Shown here: in pieces, positions 43,999-54,016 of the stretch
How the letters are laid out: each line of letters opens with the position of its first letter
Numbering within the stretch: position 1 is the stretch's first letter
Source: Caldanaerovirga acetigignens
Lineage (GTDB): Bacteria > Bacillota > Thermosediminibacteria > Thermosediminibacterales > Thermosediminibacteraceae
Direction of reading: 5' to 3'
Assembly (NCBI RefSeq): GCF_900142995.1
Contig: NZ_FRCR01000006.1
Coordinates: 80,001 to 144,000 of the forward strand
Length of the DNA: 64,000 nt
Made by a program: the position numbers and the translations under genes
The notes under the pieces: model-generated
The model's input: only the letters and a program-made list of their open reading frames with translations
What the model was told of the DNA's origin: nothing
The model's database searches: none

Positions 43999-45281
43999 TA
44001 AAGCTCGTCCTCCGTTTTAACACAATCATTAAAATCCAACTGCCTCAATGGTATGGCTTTTTTGCTCGGGGCACATATCTGTTCATTCTTAGGCTCTATT
44101 TTACGCAAAGTCTTTCCCTTAAGGGCTCTTGAAAAAATTGAAAACATTTTCTTAAAAGTATCTATTTTATTGTTTTTATTTTCTTCTCTTTGCCTGGAGC
44201 TTGCCATATTTTCTTTGTCCGACAGTTCAATTTGCGGTCTTTGAAGAACTTCAGCATTCTTTGAGTTTAAATTTCCCAGGTTCTTTAATATTTCAGCCAA
44301 ATTTTTACTGTCTGTTCTATGTTTTAAAGCTACTCTCACAAGATAAGCTAAATCTTTTACTTCTGGTTTCTTATCTTGTAGTGCACTTAAGATCCAGATT
44401 CCATGCAGTATAGCTTCCAATCCCCTTATGCTTTCTAGTCCATACTTAATGTACATTGATGCTAATGCCGTTTTCAATTCTTCTGGAACCTGAAATTCTG
44501 ATAGCTTCTTTTTTGCTTCAATAAACTTTTTTACTTTTTCTCTTTCCAATTCCAAATTTTCCTTTTGTTGACGGCATTCTAGTATGTCTAGGACAGTTCC
44601 GATACTTTTGGGCTTTTCCACATCGACTACAAAGTCAAATCTATCCGAAAGCTGACGCCGGATATTTTCAAGAGGTCCTGGGTCTTCGTCTGGATTTGAC
44701 GCAGCCCATACGCTCACCTTTATAGGTATTTCTACAGGCGGCAAACCGGCTTCTTCTATTTGGATTCTACCCGGCTTAGTTCCCATAACATCCAGAAGAA
44801 TATCAACAATTTCAGGAGATGTGTCGGCTAGACGATTTATTTCGTCTATAAAAATTACGCCCCGGTGAGCGCGTGGAATAGTACCCAATAGCAATGCCGC
44901 CTGAGGATTATCCTTAGATAAGAGTTTTTCTACATCAATGCTTCCCACTACTGTACCTTTTTTAGCCGAATGTGATATTTCAAGGAAAGGCATATCTATC
45001 AATTCTATACCAATCTTTTCGATTTCTTCTGGAGAAAGGTTTTTGTGATTTGGGCAATAAGGTTCTTTAGGATCGCAATTATATTCACAACCTTTTATTC
45101 GCTCGATTTTAGGGAAAATATTGCGGGAGGCTCTTAAAATAGTAGTTTTTCCTGTACCTCTCAATCCTTCCGCATGAATATGCACTGGCACACCAGTATA
45201 AGTTGAAAGAATTGCAACGTCAATAATTTCAAAAAGACATCTGTTGCCCTCATGTTGCACCAACTGCGAATACCTTTTCAT
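43998..45281 (-). CDS. AAA+ ATPase, MoxR/magnesium-chelatase ChlI-like
   Basis: The 427-residue protein has Walker A GLRGTGKTTIL near residue 40, Walker B GVIFIDEINRL near 143, sensor and arginine finger regions (AASNPDEDPG, RRQLSDRFDFVV) and a long charged C-terminal tail. A cysteine motif CEYNCDPKEPYC near residue 66 may bind zinc and is not part of classic ChlI. I chose the ATG at 45281 behind AAGGAGGG. There is no porphyrin or bacteriochlorophyll gene near, so true Mg-chelatase activity is unlikely. It forms a two-gene unit with the VWA protein. Confidence 0.78.
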   Translation of the reverse strand: MKRYSQLVQHEGNRCLFEIIDVAILSTYTGVPVHIHAEGLRGTGKTTILRASRNIFPKIERIKGCEYNCDPKEPYCPNHKNLSPEEIEKIGIELIDMPFLEISHSAKKGTVVGSIDVEKLLSKDNPQAALLLGTIPRAHRGVIFIDEINRLADTSPEIVDILLDVMGTKPGRIQIEEAGLPPVEIPIKVSVWAASNPDEDPGPLENIRRQLSDRFDFVVDVEKPKSIGTVLDILECRQQKENLELEREKVKKFIEAKKKLSEFQVPEELKTALASMYIKYGLESIRGLEAILHGIWILSALQDKKPEVKDLAYLVRVALKHRTDSKNLAEILKNLGNLNSKNAEVLQRPQIELSDKENMASSRQREENKNNKIDTFKKMFSIFSRALKGKTLRKIEPKNEQICAPSKKAIPLRQLDFNDCVKTEDEL

Positions 45282-45331
45282 TCTTTTTCCCTCCTTACGA
45301 CAATATTTTCCCACAGAAAAAGGTTTTTAAT

Positions 45332-45360
45332 TAAAAAAATAAGGGCCTTTTAAGCCCTTA
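45332..45360 (-). terminator. Terminator after secDF
   Basis: AAGGGC and GCCCTT stem followed on the minus strand by ATTTTTTT. It ends the secD-secF unit and isolates the AAA+/VWA pair. Confidence 0.8.
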
Positions 45361-45382
45361 CTTTAGAAATTATTATAAATTA

Positions 45383-46279
45383 TTATGCACGAGCAACTTT
45401 CTGTTGTCCCCTCAATATGCTCCATATTGGCGTTGCAATAAATATTGTAGAGTAAACACCACTCACTATTCCTACTATAAGCGCGAGGGTAAAATCTTTG
45501 ATTGTTTCACCGCCCAAGAAGTAAAGCGAAATAATAGCAAGAAGCGTTGTCAAAGATGTATTTATAGACCTCGTAAGACATTGAGTGATACTCGTATTGG
45601 CTATATCATCAAACTTGGCTTTTCCCATAATTCTTTGGTTCTCGCGAATGCGGTCGAATATTACTATCGTATCATTTATAGAATATCCAACCACTGTAAG
45701 AATGGCAGCAACAAACGTAATATCAATGGGAATGTAAAATATAGAATAAAAACTAACCATGATTAGCACATCGTGGATAAGGGCACCAATGGCTGCAATT
45801 CCCGATTTAAATTCAAAACGAAATGCAACATAGAGTAACACTCCGCAATTTGCAATCATTAAAGCTATTAGAGCCTGACGCTGCAATTCCTTTCCTATTA
45901 TAGCATCCACCTTTTCCGCACGTATAAGCTGAGCTTTGGACCATCGTTCTTTTATAATTTGGATTAAGCTGTTTTTTTGTTCTAGAGAAAGAACAGGAGT
46001 CCTTATTATCAATTCTTCGCGGTTATCTCCAGCTTCTTTAACTTCAACATTTTTAAGACCTATACTTTCAATTTTTTGCCTTGCTTCCGCAAGACTATAA
46101 GGTTCTCCTATATCGAAATGAAGTATATCGCCCCCTGTAAAATCCACACCCCAATTCAATCCTCGAGTAGCCAAAGAAAATAGACCAGCAGCAATGACTA
46201 TAAGGGAAATACCGATCCAAAGCCATTTTCTTTCCATGAAGGCGTATTTTCTCAACGTTTTCACCCCTTTATGCACCAA
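45383..46279 (-). CDS. secF: Protein translocase subunit SecF
   Basis: SecF (298 residues) works with SecD to drive late steps of protein export using the proton/sodium gradient. There are six membrane segments, the opening GLNWGVDFTGGDILHFDIG and the TM4 signature YSINDTIVIFDRIREN. Its start overlaps the secD end by 11 bases. SecD and SecF are separate proteins here, unlike fused Bacillus SecDF. Confidence 0.96.
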   Translation of the reverse strand: MVHKGVKTLRKYAFMERKWLWIGISLIVIAAGLFSLATRGLNWGVDFTGGDILHFDIGEPYSLAEARQKIESIGLKNVEVKEAGDNREELIIRTPVLSLEQKNSLIQIIKERWSKAQLIRAEKVDAIIGKELQRQALIALMIANCGVLLYVAFRFEFKSGIAAIGALIHDVLIMVSFYSIFYIPIDITFVAAILTVVGYSINDTIVIFDRIRENQRIMGKAKFDDIANTSITQCLTRSINTSLTTLLAIISLYFLGGETIKDFTLALIVGIVSGVYSTIFIATPIWSILRGQQKVARA

Positions 46280-47510
46280 AAAACTTCCTGTTGGTTATAA
46301 GCCTTGTATTTATCAAGTTACCGAGCATTATCCTGGTAACTACAATAGCGGTGAACAGACTAATAACGTTACCTAAAATCAGAGTGACCGCAAACCCTCT
46401 AATTGGACCTGTTCCGAAATAAAAGAGTACTATCCCAGCTATAATAGTCGTCAAATTAGAGTCAATAATCGTTGTAAATGCCCTGTGAAATCCTGAATCC
46501 AAAGCTGCCTTTAATGTTTTTCCGCTTTTTAGTTCTTCTTTGAACCTTTCGAAAATGAGCACGTTGGCATCCACAGCCATGCCCACCGAAAGTATGAAGC
46601 CTGCAATTCCAGGAAGAGTTAAAGTAGCACCAAGTGCTATGAAAGTTATTAAAACAAGCATGACGTAAAAAGCTAAAGCTATATCAGCCACTAATCCAGC
46701 AATCCTGTAATATACTAACATAAATGTCATCACCAAAATAATGCCTATAATCCCTGCCTTAAGACTTTTGTTGAGCGAATCAGTCCCGAGCGTAGGACCG
46801 ACCGACCGCACTTCTCGCTGCTCTAAATCTATCGGAAGAGCTCCTCCTCTAATAAGGGCGGCAAGCTGCGCAGCTTCGTCTATGCTTGAAAGCCCTTCTA
46901 TGACAGCCTCACCGTTTGAAATAACTGATTTTACAATAGGTGCAGAAATTACCTCTCCGTCAAGCACAATTGCAATAGGATTGCCAAGATATTTCTCTGT
47001 GGCCTCAGCGAATTTTTTGGCTCCTTGCGAATTGAGTTTTAAACTTACTACAGGATTGTTTAAATTGTCATATAAAGCCCTGGCATCATTTACATCGTCC
47101 CCCGTCAGTACGACCTTTTGGTCAGGGCCGATGAATTCCAGCGAAGCAGTTTTCCCAATTATTTCGAGTGCTTTTTGCGAATCTTTTACACCAGGGAGTT
47201 CTACGCGGATTCTATTTTCACCTTGTCTTACAACAACGGGTTCTGCCACACCCAACTGGTCTACCCTCTTCCATATCACCTCTCTTGCCGCATTCATCTT
47301 TTCTTCCGAAATCGTTTGCCCCTCTTTAGGTTTTGCTTCAAGAAGAACATAAATTCCACCTTGAAGGTCCAGACCTAACTTAATTGCCTTTTTTAACGGC
47401 AAAACTTGATAAGGGCCCATCTTGACTCCAAAAGCCAAAATATAAGCCAAAAAAAAGACACTAAATAAAATGACTGCTATCTTAAGCAAACTCTTGGCCC
47501 TTAAGTTCAT
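46269..47510 (-). CDS. secD: Protein translocase subunit SecD
   Basis: SecD (413 residues) has one N-terminal membrane segment, a large extracytoplasmic P1 domain (LGLDLQGGIYVLLEA near residue 45; ISAPIVKSVISNGEAVI near 185) and a five-helix C-terminal RND core with AVDANVLIFERFKEE. I chose the ATG at 47510, 9 bases after GGAGG. It has its own consensus promoter and therefore need not be cotranscribed with the upstream SCIFF gene. Confidence 0.96.
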   Translation of the reverse strand: MNLRAKSLLKIAVILFSVFFLAYILAFGVKMGPYQVLPLKKAIKLGLDLQGGIYVLLEAKPKEGQTISEEKMNAAREVIWKRVDQLGVAEPVVVRQGENRIRVELPGVKDSQKALEIIGKTASLEFIGPDQKVVLTGDDVNDARALYDNLNNPVVSLKLNSQGAKKFAEATEKYLGNPIAIVLDGEVISAPIVKSVISNGEAVIEGLSSIDEAAQLAALIRGGALPIDLEQREVRSVGPTLGTDSLNKSLKAGIIGIILVMTFMLVYYRIAGLVADIALAFYVMLVLITFIALGATLTLPGIAGFILSVGMAVDANVLIFERFKEELKSGKTLKAALDSGFHRAFTTIIDSNLTTIIAGIVLFYFGTGPIRGFAVTLILGNVISLFTAIVVTRIMLGNLINTRLITNRKFFGA

Positions 47511-47551
47511 TTTAAAGTTCCTCCAATCTCTCAGATAATACTGCAAGTTTT

Positions 47552-47581
47552 ATTATATTCCTCGCCTTTAATGCTTGTCAA
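47552..47581 (-). promoter_or_regulatory. Consensus SigA promoter of secDF
   Basis: Minus-strand perfect TTGACA, an 18-base spacer and perfect TATAAT, just downstream of the SCIFF gene terminator. Confidence 0.88.
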
Positions 47582-47593
47582 CAAACCGAAATT

Positions 47594-47621
47594 TAAAAAA
47601 GGCCTTTTATAAAAGGCCTTT
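47594..47621 (-). terminator. Terminator of the SCIFF gene
   Basis: AAAGGCCTTTT and AAAAGGCCTTT form the stem with TTTTTT after it on the minus strand; it touches the SCIFF stop codon. This makes a separate transcript likely. Confidence 0.85.
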
Positions 47622-47772
47622 ATTCTTTTTCTTTTTGGCAAACCTGATTTGCCACAGTACATGATGTTTTGCAGGCAGATTGACATGATGCTTGACATTC
47701 CCCACATCCGCTCAAAAAAATAGCTTCATTATCGCATAAATTTCCTTTATGTATCACCTTGATGTGCTTCAT
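47620..47772 (-). CDS. scfA: SCIFF (six-cysteine) ranthipeptide precursor
   Basis: This 50-residue peptide begins MKHIKVIHKGN and ends with the SCIFF core: CGECQASC, then QSACKTSCTVANQVC. The six core cysteines are at residues 23, 26, 30, 34, 38 and 45, with a seventh at 13 in the leader. SCIFF peptides are modified by a radical SAM enzyme that makes Cys-to-alpha-carbon thioethers. GAAGGAGGG precedes the ATG. The location between TIGR04086 and secD matches the usual clostridial locus, but the maturase gene that normally follows is absent here. Confidence 0.93.
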   Translation of the reverse strand: MKHIKVIHKGNLCDNEAIFLSGCGECQASCQSACKTSCTVANQVCQKEKE

Positions 47773-47808
47773 TTATCAATTCCCTCCTTCGCATTGTTAC
47801 CTCGTTAC

Positions 47809-47837
47809 ATTATACCACAATACGATTAAAGTGAAAA
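47809..47837 (-). promoter_or_regulatory. SigA-type promoter of the SCIFF gene
   Basis: Minus-strand TTTTCA, a 17-base spacer and perfect TATAAT, 37 bases before the start codon. Confidence 0.6.
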
Positions 47838-47864
47838 GATATTTACAGATATTTACATATTTAC
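47838..47864. repeat. Short direct repeat upstream of the SCIFF promoter
   Basis: Two perfect copies of GATATTTACA and a partial third (TATTTAC) in tandem, overlapping the stop codon of the TIGR04086 gene and abutting the SCIFF -35 region. Confidence 0.6.
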
Positions 47865-48236
47865 CCCTATCGCACCGGCAAATGCCCCTATTAAAAATCC
47901 AATGATTAGATCAATAATTATATTTAAGTCGTATCCTGCACCGTTTTTTATAAAAAATTTTATAATCATTATAAATGCTACATAGAAAAGTCCAATAAAT
48001 CCACCGTGGAGCCAGCCTCCATAATCTAAATCTCTGGTAGCTTTAAAACTGCTGAGTGCTATACTCAAAGCACCTACTGCAGTCACGGCTTTTGGTATAA
48101 TATCTTCTGATAACGAACTAAAATATAATATTATGCTTAATGCAAGAATTAAAAACAATGTAATTATATAAGCATTCAAAATACCTACCACTACTTTTGA
48201 AAAACTGAACCTTCTGGTAACCGAAGAATTTTTCAT
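47853..48236 (-). CDS. TIGR04086 family membrane protein
   Basis: The 127-residue protein has four hydrophobic segments (about residues 15-38, 48-65, 72-92 and 105-125) and contains GALSIALSSFKATRDLDYGGWLHGG in two parts around residue 65, the family signature. This family marks the SCIFF/yajC/secDF locus in clostridia; its function is unknown. Its ribosome binding site is inside a perfect hairpin with upstream sequence, so translation may be regulated. Confidence 0.85.
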   Translation of the reverse strand: MKNSSVTRRFSFSKVVVGILNAYIITLFLILALSIILYFSSLSEDIIPKAVTAVGALSIALSSFKATRDLDYGGWLHGGFIGLFYVAFIMIIKFFIKNGAGYDLNIIIDLIIGFLIGAFAGAIGVNM

Positions 48237-48244
48237 TAAAGTTC

Positions 48245-48282
48245 GACCTCCTTCCTTATAACTTTATTTCAAGAAGGAGGTC
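48245..48282 (-). promoter_or_regulatory. Hairpin sequestering the TIGR04086 ribosome binding site
   Basis: GACCTCCTTC (48273-48282) and GAAGGAGGTC (48245-48254) are perfect 10-base arms around an 18-base loop. The downstream arm contains the Shine-Dalgarno, 10 bases before the ATG at 48236. Confidence 0.7.
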
Positions 48283-48316
48283 AGATATGCTAAATATTAC
48301 ATTGTATTTCAGATTT

Positions 48317-48604
48317 TTATTTTTCCTGTTTATCAGCCTTTTTTATTACATTCCCGATTGCAGACCTCGTCACCTTTATTTTCACTTTATCACCCACTTC
48401 AAGCGTTACCACATCGTCTTTAATATTCAAAATTCGCCCAAAAATACCTCCAATTGTAATGATTTCATCGCCTTCTTGGAGATTATCCAGCATATTTTTT
48501 CGCTCTCTTTCCCGTTTCTGCTGGGGCCGGATTATTAAGAAATAGAATATAGCAAAAATCAGTATAATTGGTCCGAATTGCTGAAGGAAAATCGTCGTGT
48601 TCAA
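48317..48604 (-). CDS. yajC: Preprotein translocase subunit YajC
   Basis: YajC (95 residues) is the small single-pass partner of SecDF. It has an N-terminal membrane helix (FGPIILIFAIFYFLIIRPQ), a basic QQKRERERK stretch, then LQEGDEIITIGGIFGRI and VTLEVGDKVKIKVTRSAI. It lies between tgt and the TIGR04086 gene, the standard position. Confidence 0.95.
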   Translation of the reverse strand: MNTTIFLQQFGPIILIFAIFYFLIIRPQQKRERERKNMLDNLQEGDEIITIGGIFGRILNIKDDVVTLEVGDKVKIKVTRSAIGNVIKKADKQEK

Positions 48605-48679
48605 GTTTCAATCACACCTTCCCTTTTTATGATTTATTATCATTAAATCTCTAATTCTGTACTCAATCACGAAATCCTC

Positions 48680-49999
<1,320 letters not shown>

Positions 50000-50019
<20 letters not shown>

Positions 50020-50461
50020 ACTTGAACTTACTATAGCACCTTTTTCTGCGTATAGTCTTTCTGGGGTGTAGGTTTTTATAGGTTTTTATAAGTAAAAATA
50101 GACCCCCAAGAGCCACAACACCTATCAAGACATCAAGGGTGGTTTTTGCTTCCATAATAATTTTTCGCGCTATAGCGTAAAGAAGAACTTCTACAACGCT
50201 AGAAGGAGTATGCCTGACTAACATTATAACCAATTCAAGGCCGATTACTAGTAAAAGTATGTGTCCTAAAAAGGTCCTCAGTACTTCATAGGTTTGCAAG
50301 GGTGGTTGGCTTATAATAATATTCAAATACCTTATTAGGTCTAAAAAGCTAATTGCAACTCCGCTAATTATGAATAATGCCAGTAATGCTTCTAATAAAA
50401 ACACTATCCTCGAGAAATTTTTAGGCAGCCGCCACTTTATCTTTTCCCAATAATTTGCCAT
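50000..50461 (-). CDS. PsiE-like membrane protein
   Basis: The 153-residue protein has four membrane segments. It shows PsiE-like text: an acidic residue in LLLVIGLELVIML and the C-terminal block ARKIIMEAKTTLDVLIGV, matching the conserved region of E. coli PsiE (phosphate-starvation-inducible E). The role of PsiE is not known. It lies directly after the second MrpD-type gene and overlaps the CorC-domain gene by 20 bases, suggesting it is an accessory of the antiporter. Confidence 0.68.
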
Positions 50462-50501
50462 ATTACTACAACCTCCTCATTTTTGCAGATTCAGCAAAAA
50501 C

Positions 50502-52175
50502 TTATAGTATTAACAATAAATACAGCAATGGAATAAAAGTGCCGAAAAGCGCAACGCTTATGTCTATACTTGCAGGTATATTGATACACATTTGCACTAA
50601 ATAATTAAAATAGTCAACAAGTTTCGAGGTTGTTTTTCTATATGAAAGTCGTGGGATTAATGCAGGTCTTTTTATGTAACCTTTTAACTTTAAATAAACT
50701 ATAGTCCCTGTTATAATATCAAGCAACGATGCACTTATCTTGGCAGGAGAATATAAATTAATTTCGACCATACTAGCCACAATTGGCAATAATCCAATGC
50801 CGATTGTTAGAAAAACTAATAAGCACAATACAAATATCATTATATTAAACTCTTTTATGGTACTCAAAGAAATTTCTTCTCTGCGATTTAAGTAGAGCTC
50901 ACAGAAATAGAAAAAAAGCTTAGCCATATAGGCCGCCGTCAGAATACCAGAAAGTCTAAAAATTACCTCCACCCATTGAAAGAACATCCCTTGATTTGAA
51001 AGTCGCGCAAGCAAATCTTTCGTTAAAACTTTTGCAGTATAGCCTATAAATCCCGGGAATCCGACTAGATTTAGTCCCCCAAATACAATTGCTACTAGCG
51101 GGACTAAAGTAAGATTTTTTATTTGCCTCATTTCATAAGTTTTTAAATATATATACCCGATAATGAGGAACATCGCTGTTTTTGAAAGACCGTGAGCATA
51201 TATATGCAAATAAGGTGCAATAGAAGTATGCACTCCTGCCAAATTCATTGCACCAATGCTAATAAAAATGTATCCTATCTGACTTATAGTTCCGTATGCC
51301 AAAAGGCGTTTTGGGTAATTGTCACAAAGAGCCATAAAACCTCCGTATAATGTTGACAAACTTCCTAAAATCATCAGGACCAACCCTAAATAAGGTAAAC
51401 TGGTATATCGTAGAATCTGCATAATGCCAAAGACTCCAGATTTCACAAGCACCCCAGAGAGCAGGGCACTAGCCGGAGCTGGTGCTACTGGATGAGCTCT
51501 TGGGAGCCAAAAATGAAAAGGCAGGCAACCTGCTTTAATTGCGAAACCTGTAATTAATAATCCAAGAGCCAAACATCCCTTTAATCCTCCATGTTCAATG
51601 ACAAAGTTTAATTTTTCAAACTCAAAGGTTCCACCCTCACTATACATTATCATCACGGCACTTAGAACAGCAAGACCCCCTACAAATGCGGTAAAGATAT
51701 ATAAATTCCCTGATGAAAGGGCTTCAATTGACTCCTGGTGTATAACTAAGAAATAAGAAAATAAAGCCATTAATTCGAAAAAAAAGTAAAAGGTCAAAAG
51801 ATCTCCGGCTAAAAAAACACATATAACTGACCATAGTGTTAGCATGAAAAAACTTAAGAATCTTGCTCTATTTTCCATATAACGAATATAGCCCGTCAAG
51901 AAAAGTGCAGTTAAACACCAAATAGAGGTGGAAAAAAGGAGAAAAATGCGATTTATATTGCCTAAAATAAATCTTACTGAATGAAAACCCGTACTTATAC
52001 TAAATAAGTCCCCACTTGGAGTAAGTAAGGCTATTAATACACAAATTCCACATAATAATGCGATAAAAGTATTTATTATGTTATCATTTCTTTTGCTAGT
52101 AAACCACACTACCAACACACCTACAATTGGAAGTATCAATATTAAAAGCAAGTTTAATGAGCCCATTGATTTCAC
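50502..52175 (-). CDS. Second MrpD/NuoN-like antiporter subunit
   Basis: The 557-residue protein has about 14 membrane segments of the proton_antipo_M type. Key residues of the ion channel are kept: Glu in TFYFFFELMALFSYF and Lys in SALLSGVLVKSGVFGI, after FHFWLPRAHPVAPAPA. The C-terminal 120 residues are extra compared with the other MrpD. It stands where Bacillus has no gene: the cluster lacks a large MrpA and has two D-type subunits instead. It ends the antiporter core 40 bases before psiE. Confidence 0.85.
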   Translation of the reverse strand: MKSMGSLNLLLILILPIVGVLVVWFTSKRNDNIINTFIALLCGICVLIALLTPSGDLFSISTGFHSVRFILGNINRIFLLFSTSIWCLTALFLTGYIRYMENRARFLSFFMLTLWSVICVFLAGDLLTFYFFFELMALFSYFLVIHQESIEALSSGNLYIFTAFVGGLAVLSAVMIMYSEGGTFEFEKLNFVIEHGGLKGCLALGLLITGFAIKAGCLPFHFWLPRAHPVAPAPASALLSGVLVKSGVFGIMQILRYTSLPYLGLVLMILGSLSTLYGGFMALCDNYPKRLLAYGTISQIGYIFISIGAMNLAGVHTSIAPYLHIYAHGLSKTAMFLIIGYIYLKTYEMRQIKNLTLVPLVAIVFGGLNLVGFPGFIGYTAKVLTKDLLARLSNQGMFFQWVEVIFRLSGILTAAYMAKLFFYFCELYLNRREEISLSTIKEFNIMIFVLCLLVFLTIGIGLLPIVASMVEINLYSPAKISASLLDIITGTIVYLKLKGYIKRPALIPRLSYRKTTSKLVDYFNYLVQMCINIPASIDISVALFGTFIPLLYLLLIL

Positions 52176-52195
52176 TCTCCATGGAACATATTCCG

Positions 52196-53641
52196 CTACA
52201 GATATTGTAGCAAAAATCCAGGGAAAATACCCAAAAACAAGACAATGAAAGTAAACATAAGAATGGAAATCAAATTACCTTTATCTGTTTTTTCTGGTTC
52301 TAAATCTTTTTTAAATGATTTATCACCAGTAAAAGTCTTTACTATAACGGGAAAATAATAACCAAATGTCAAAAGGGCAGATAATATTATAAAAATTAAC
52401 TGCAAAGTTCTTCCTGATTCTATAGCGGCCATGGCCAAGTACCACTTTGATAAAAATCCCAAAGTAAAAGGTATTCCAACCAAAGACATAGCACATAAAG
52501 AAAAGCAAAGAGCTGTAAGCGGCAATTTGTTACTGATTTTTTCTAATCCTTTTATATCTCTAGAGCCAATAAGTTTGATCATCCTGCCTGTAGCTAAAAA
52601 CAAGCAGCTCTTAGCAAGAGCATGGTTTAATATCTGTAATAATGCTCCTTCAAATCCGTACTGGTTGTTGAAGCCAAGACCCAAAAAAACATAACCCATT
52701 TGGGATACACTTGAATAAGCAAGCCTCTTTTTTATATCATTTTGAAAGCCCGCTAAAACAGCCCCAAAAAATACACCAATATTGCCTAAGGCAAGAAGGA
52801 CCTCCAACAAAATTGAAGTGTATGTATTCATTAGACCAAAGACATCGTTTAGCAGGCGTATTATGACGAAAACATAAATTTTTATCACTAATCCGGATAA
52901 TAAAGCACTTGATGGTGTAGGAGCGGCAGAGTGGGCATCAGGGAGCCATACGTGCAAAGGAAAGAGAGCTGATTTTAAGCTAAATCCTGATATTGTAAGT
53001 ACTAAAGATCCAGAAATAATCTTCGGAAATACATCCTTATATTCTAGCAAAACATATTTTAATGTATCATAGTGTAAAAAACCACTGATATTGTATATCA
53101 AGATCAGTCCTAGTAATATAGAAGTAGATGCTATAGAACTCAATATAAAATATTTAAGAGCAGCTTTTACAGCTTTCTTTTCATTTTTTATTGATATAAT
53201 TCCACAAGCAGCAATTGTTGTAATTTCTACAAAAACATATAAATTAAAGAGGTCTCTTGTAAAGATTATACCCAGCATAGCACCAATTAAAATTGAAACT
53301 AGCATAAAATAATATGCTGCCCTTTCTTCTCCTATCTCATACTTAAACGACTCAAAGCTAATGAGAATTAATAAGGCGCAGCTCAAAAAAAGAGCAGCCA
53401 TAAAGACTGAAAGTTTATCAGCATAAAGTTCTATGCCTATAGGAGGTATCCATCCTCCTATCCAGTACCTAATAGGCCCCACCGATTCGACGTAAAAAAA
53501 TGTCTTACCTGTCAGAAAAAGCAACATAGAATACAAAGCAATACTGAATACGTACAAACATTTAAATTTTTTTCTTAATAGAGATATCAAAAAAGCGTGG
53601 CTGAACAGGGAAATTATTAATACAACTAGAATGTGAGTCAT
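52196..53641 (-). CDS. mrpD: Mrp antiporter subunit D
   Basis: MrpD (481 residues) is the main ion-translocating subunit, related to NuoM/N. Conserved Glu lies in LFNLYVFVEITTIAACG and Lys in SALLSGLVIKIYVFV, following FPLHVWLPDAHSAAPTPS. There are about 14 membrane segments. It is 20 bases from the second D-type gene and 30 from mrpC. In complex with the other subunits it should exchange Na+ (or K+) for H+. Confidence 0.92.
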   Translation of the reverse strand: MTHILVVLIISLFSHAFLISLLRKKFKCLYVFSIALYSMLLFLTGKTFFYVESVGPIRYWIGGWIPPIGIELYADKLSVFMAALFLSCALLILISFESFKYEIGEERAAYYFMLVSILIGAMLGIIFTRDLFNLYVFVEITTIAACGIISIKNEKKAVKAALKYFILSSIASTSILLGLILIYNISGFLHYDTLKYVLLEYKDVFPKIISGSLVLTISGFSLKSALFPLHVWLPDAHSAAPTPSSALLSGLVIKIYVFVIIRLLNDVFGLMNTYTSILLEVLLALGNIGVFFGAVLAGFQNDIKKRLAYSSVSQMGYVFLGLGFNNQYGFEGALLQILNHALAKSCLFLATGRMIKLIGSRDIKGLEKISNKLPLTALCFSLCAMSLVGIPFTLGFLSKWYLAMAAIESGRTLQLIFIILSALLTFGYYFPVIVKTFTGDKSFKKDLEPEKTDKGNLISILMFTFIVLFLGIFPGFLLQYL

Positions 53642-53671
53642 TTCCGTTTGTCCCCCAGCTTATAAATATCA

Positions 53672-54016
53672 TCAAGTATCAATCGAGCCGTAAAAATCGT
53701 GAATCTTAGTGATGAGCGTAAGAGCGTATGCTGTCTTACTGACCGCAATTACGATTCCTGTTAGGACAAAAGCGGTGGTCAATGGGTTTACATAAATCGG
53801 AGGCCCTGGTGTTGATATTGACATAATTGGCACTTTCCCACCCTTTATGTAACCAGAAGCTACTATAAATAGAAAAACAGAGGTATCCATAATATTAATT
53901 CCTATAACCTTTTTTATTAAATTAGGACTTGCAAGTATTATATAAAATCCTATGCAAAATAGGGCAAATGCTGCCACATAATAGTAGTTATTTAAAATTC
54001 CATATAATATCTTCAC
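53672..54016 (-). CDS. mrpC: Mrp antiporter subunit C (NuoK-like)
   Basis: The 114-residue protein has three membrane helices and NuoK-like text: FALFCIGFYIILASPNLIKK, GINIMDTSVFLFIV and DPL-equivalent VNPLTTAFVLTGIVIAVS, with the conserved PLTTAFVLT signature. Its start overlaps the mrpB stop by 4 bases. Confidence 0.93.
   Translation of the reverse strand: MKILYGILNNYYYVAAFALFCIGFYIILASPNLIKKVIGINIMDTSVFLFIVASGYIKGGKVPIMSISTPGPPIYVNPLTTAFVLTGIVIAVSKTAYALTLITKIHDFYGSIDT

Noticed and set aside
43998..45281. True magnesium chelatase subunit
   Set aside because: No tetrapyrrole genes nearby, and the protein has an extra cysteine motif and a long C-terminal tail unlike ChlI; named only by fold.
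46741..47352. A 203-codon plus-strand open frame inside secD
   Set aside because: It is antisense to the conserved P1 domain of SecD; rich in Ser/Thr as expected of a shadow frame.
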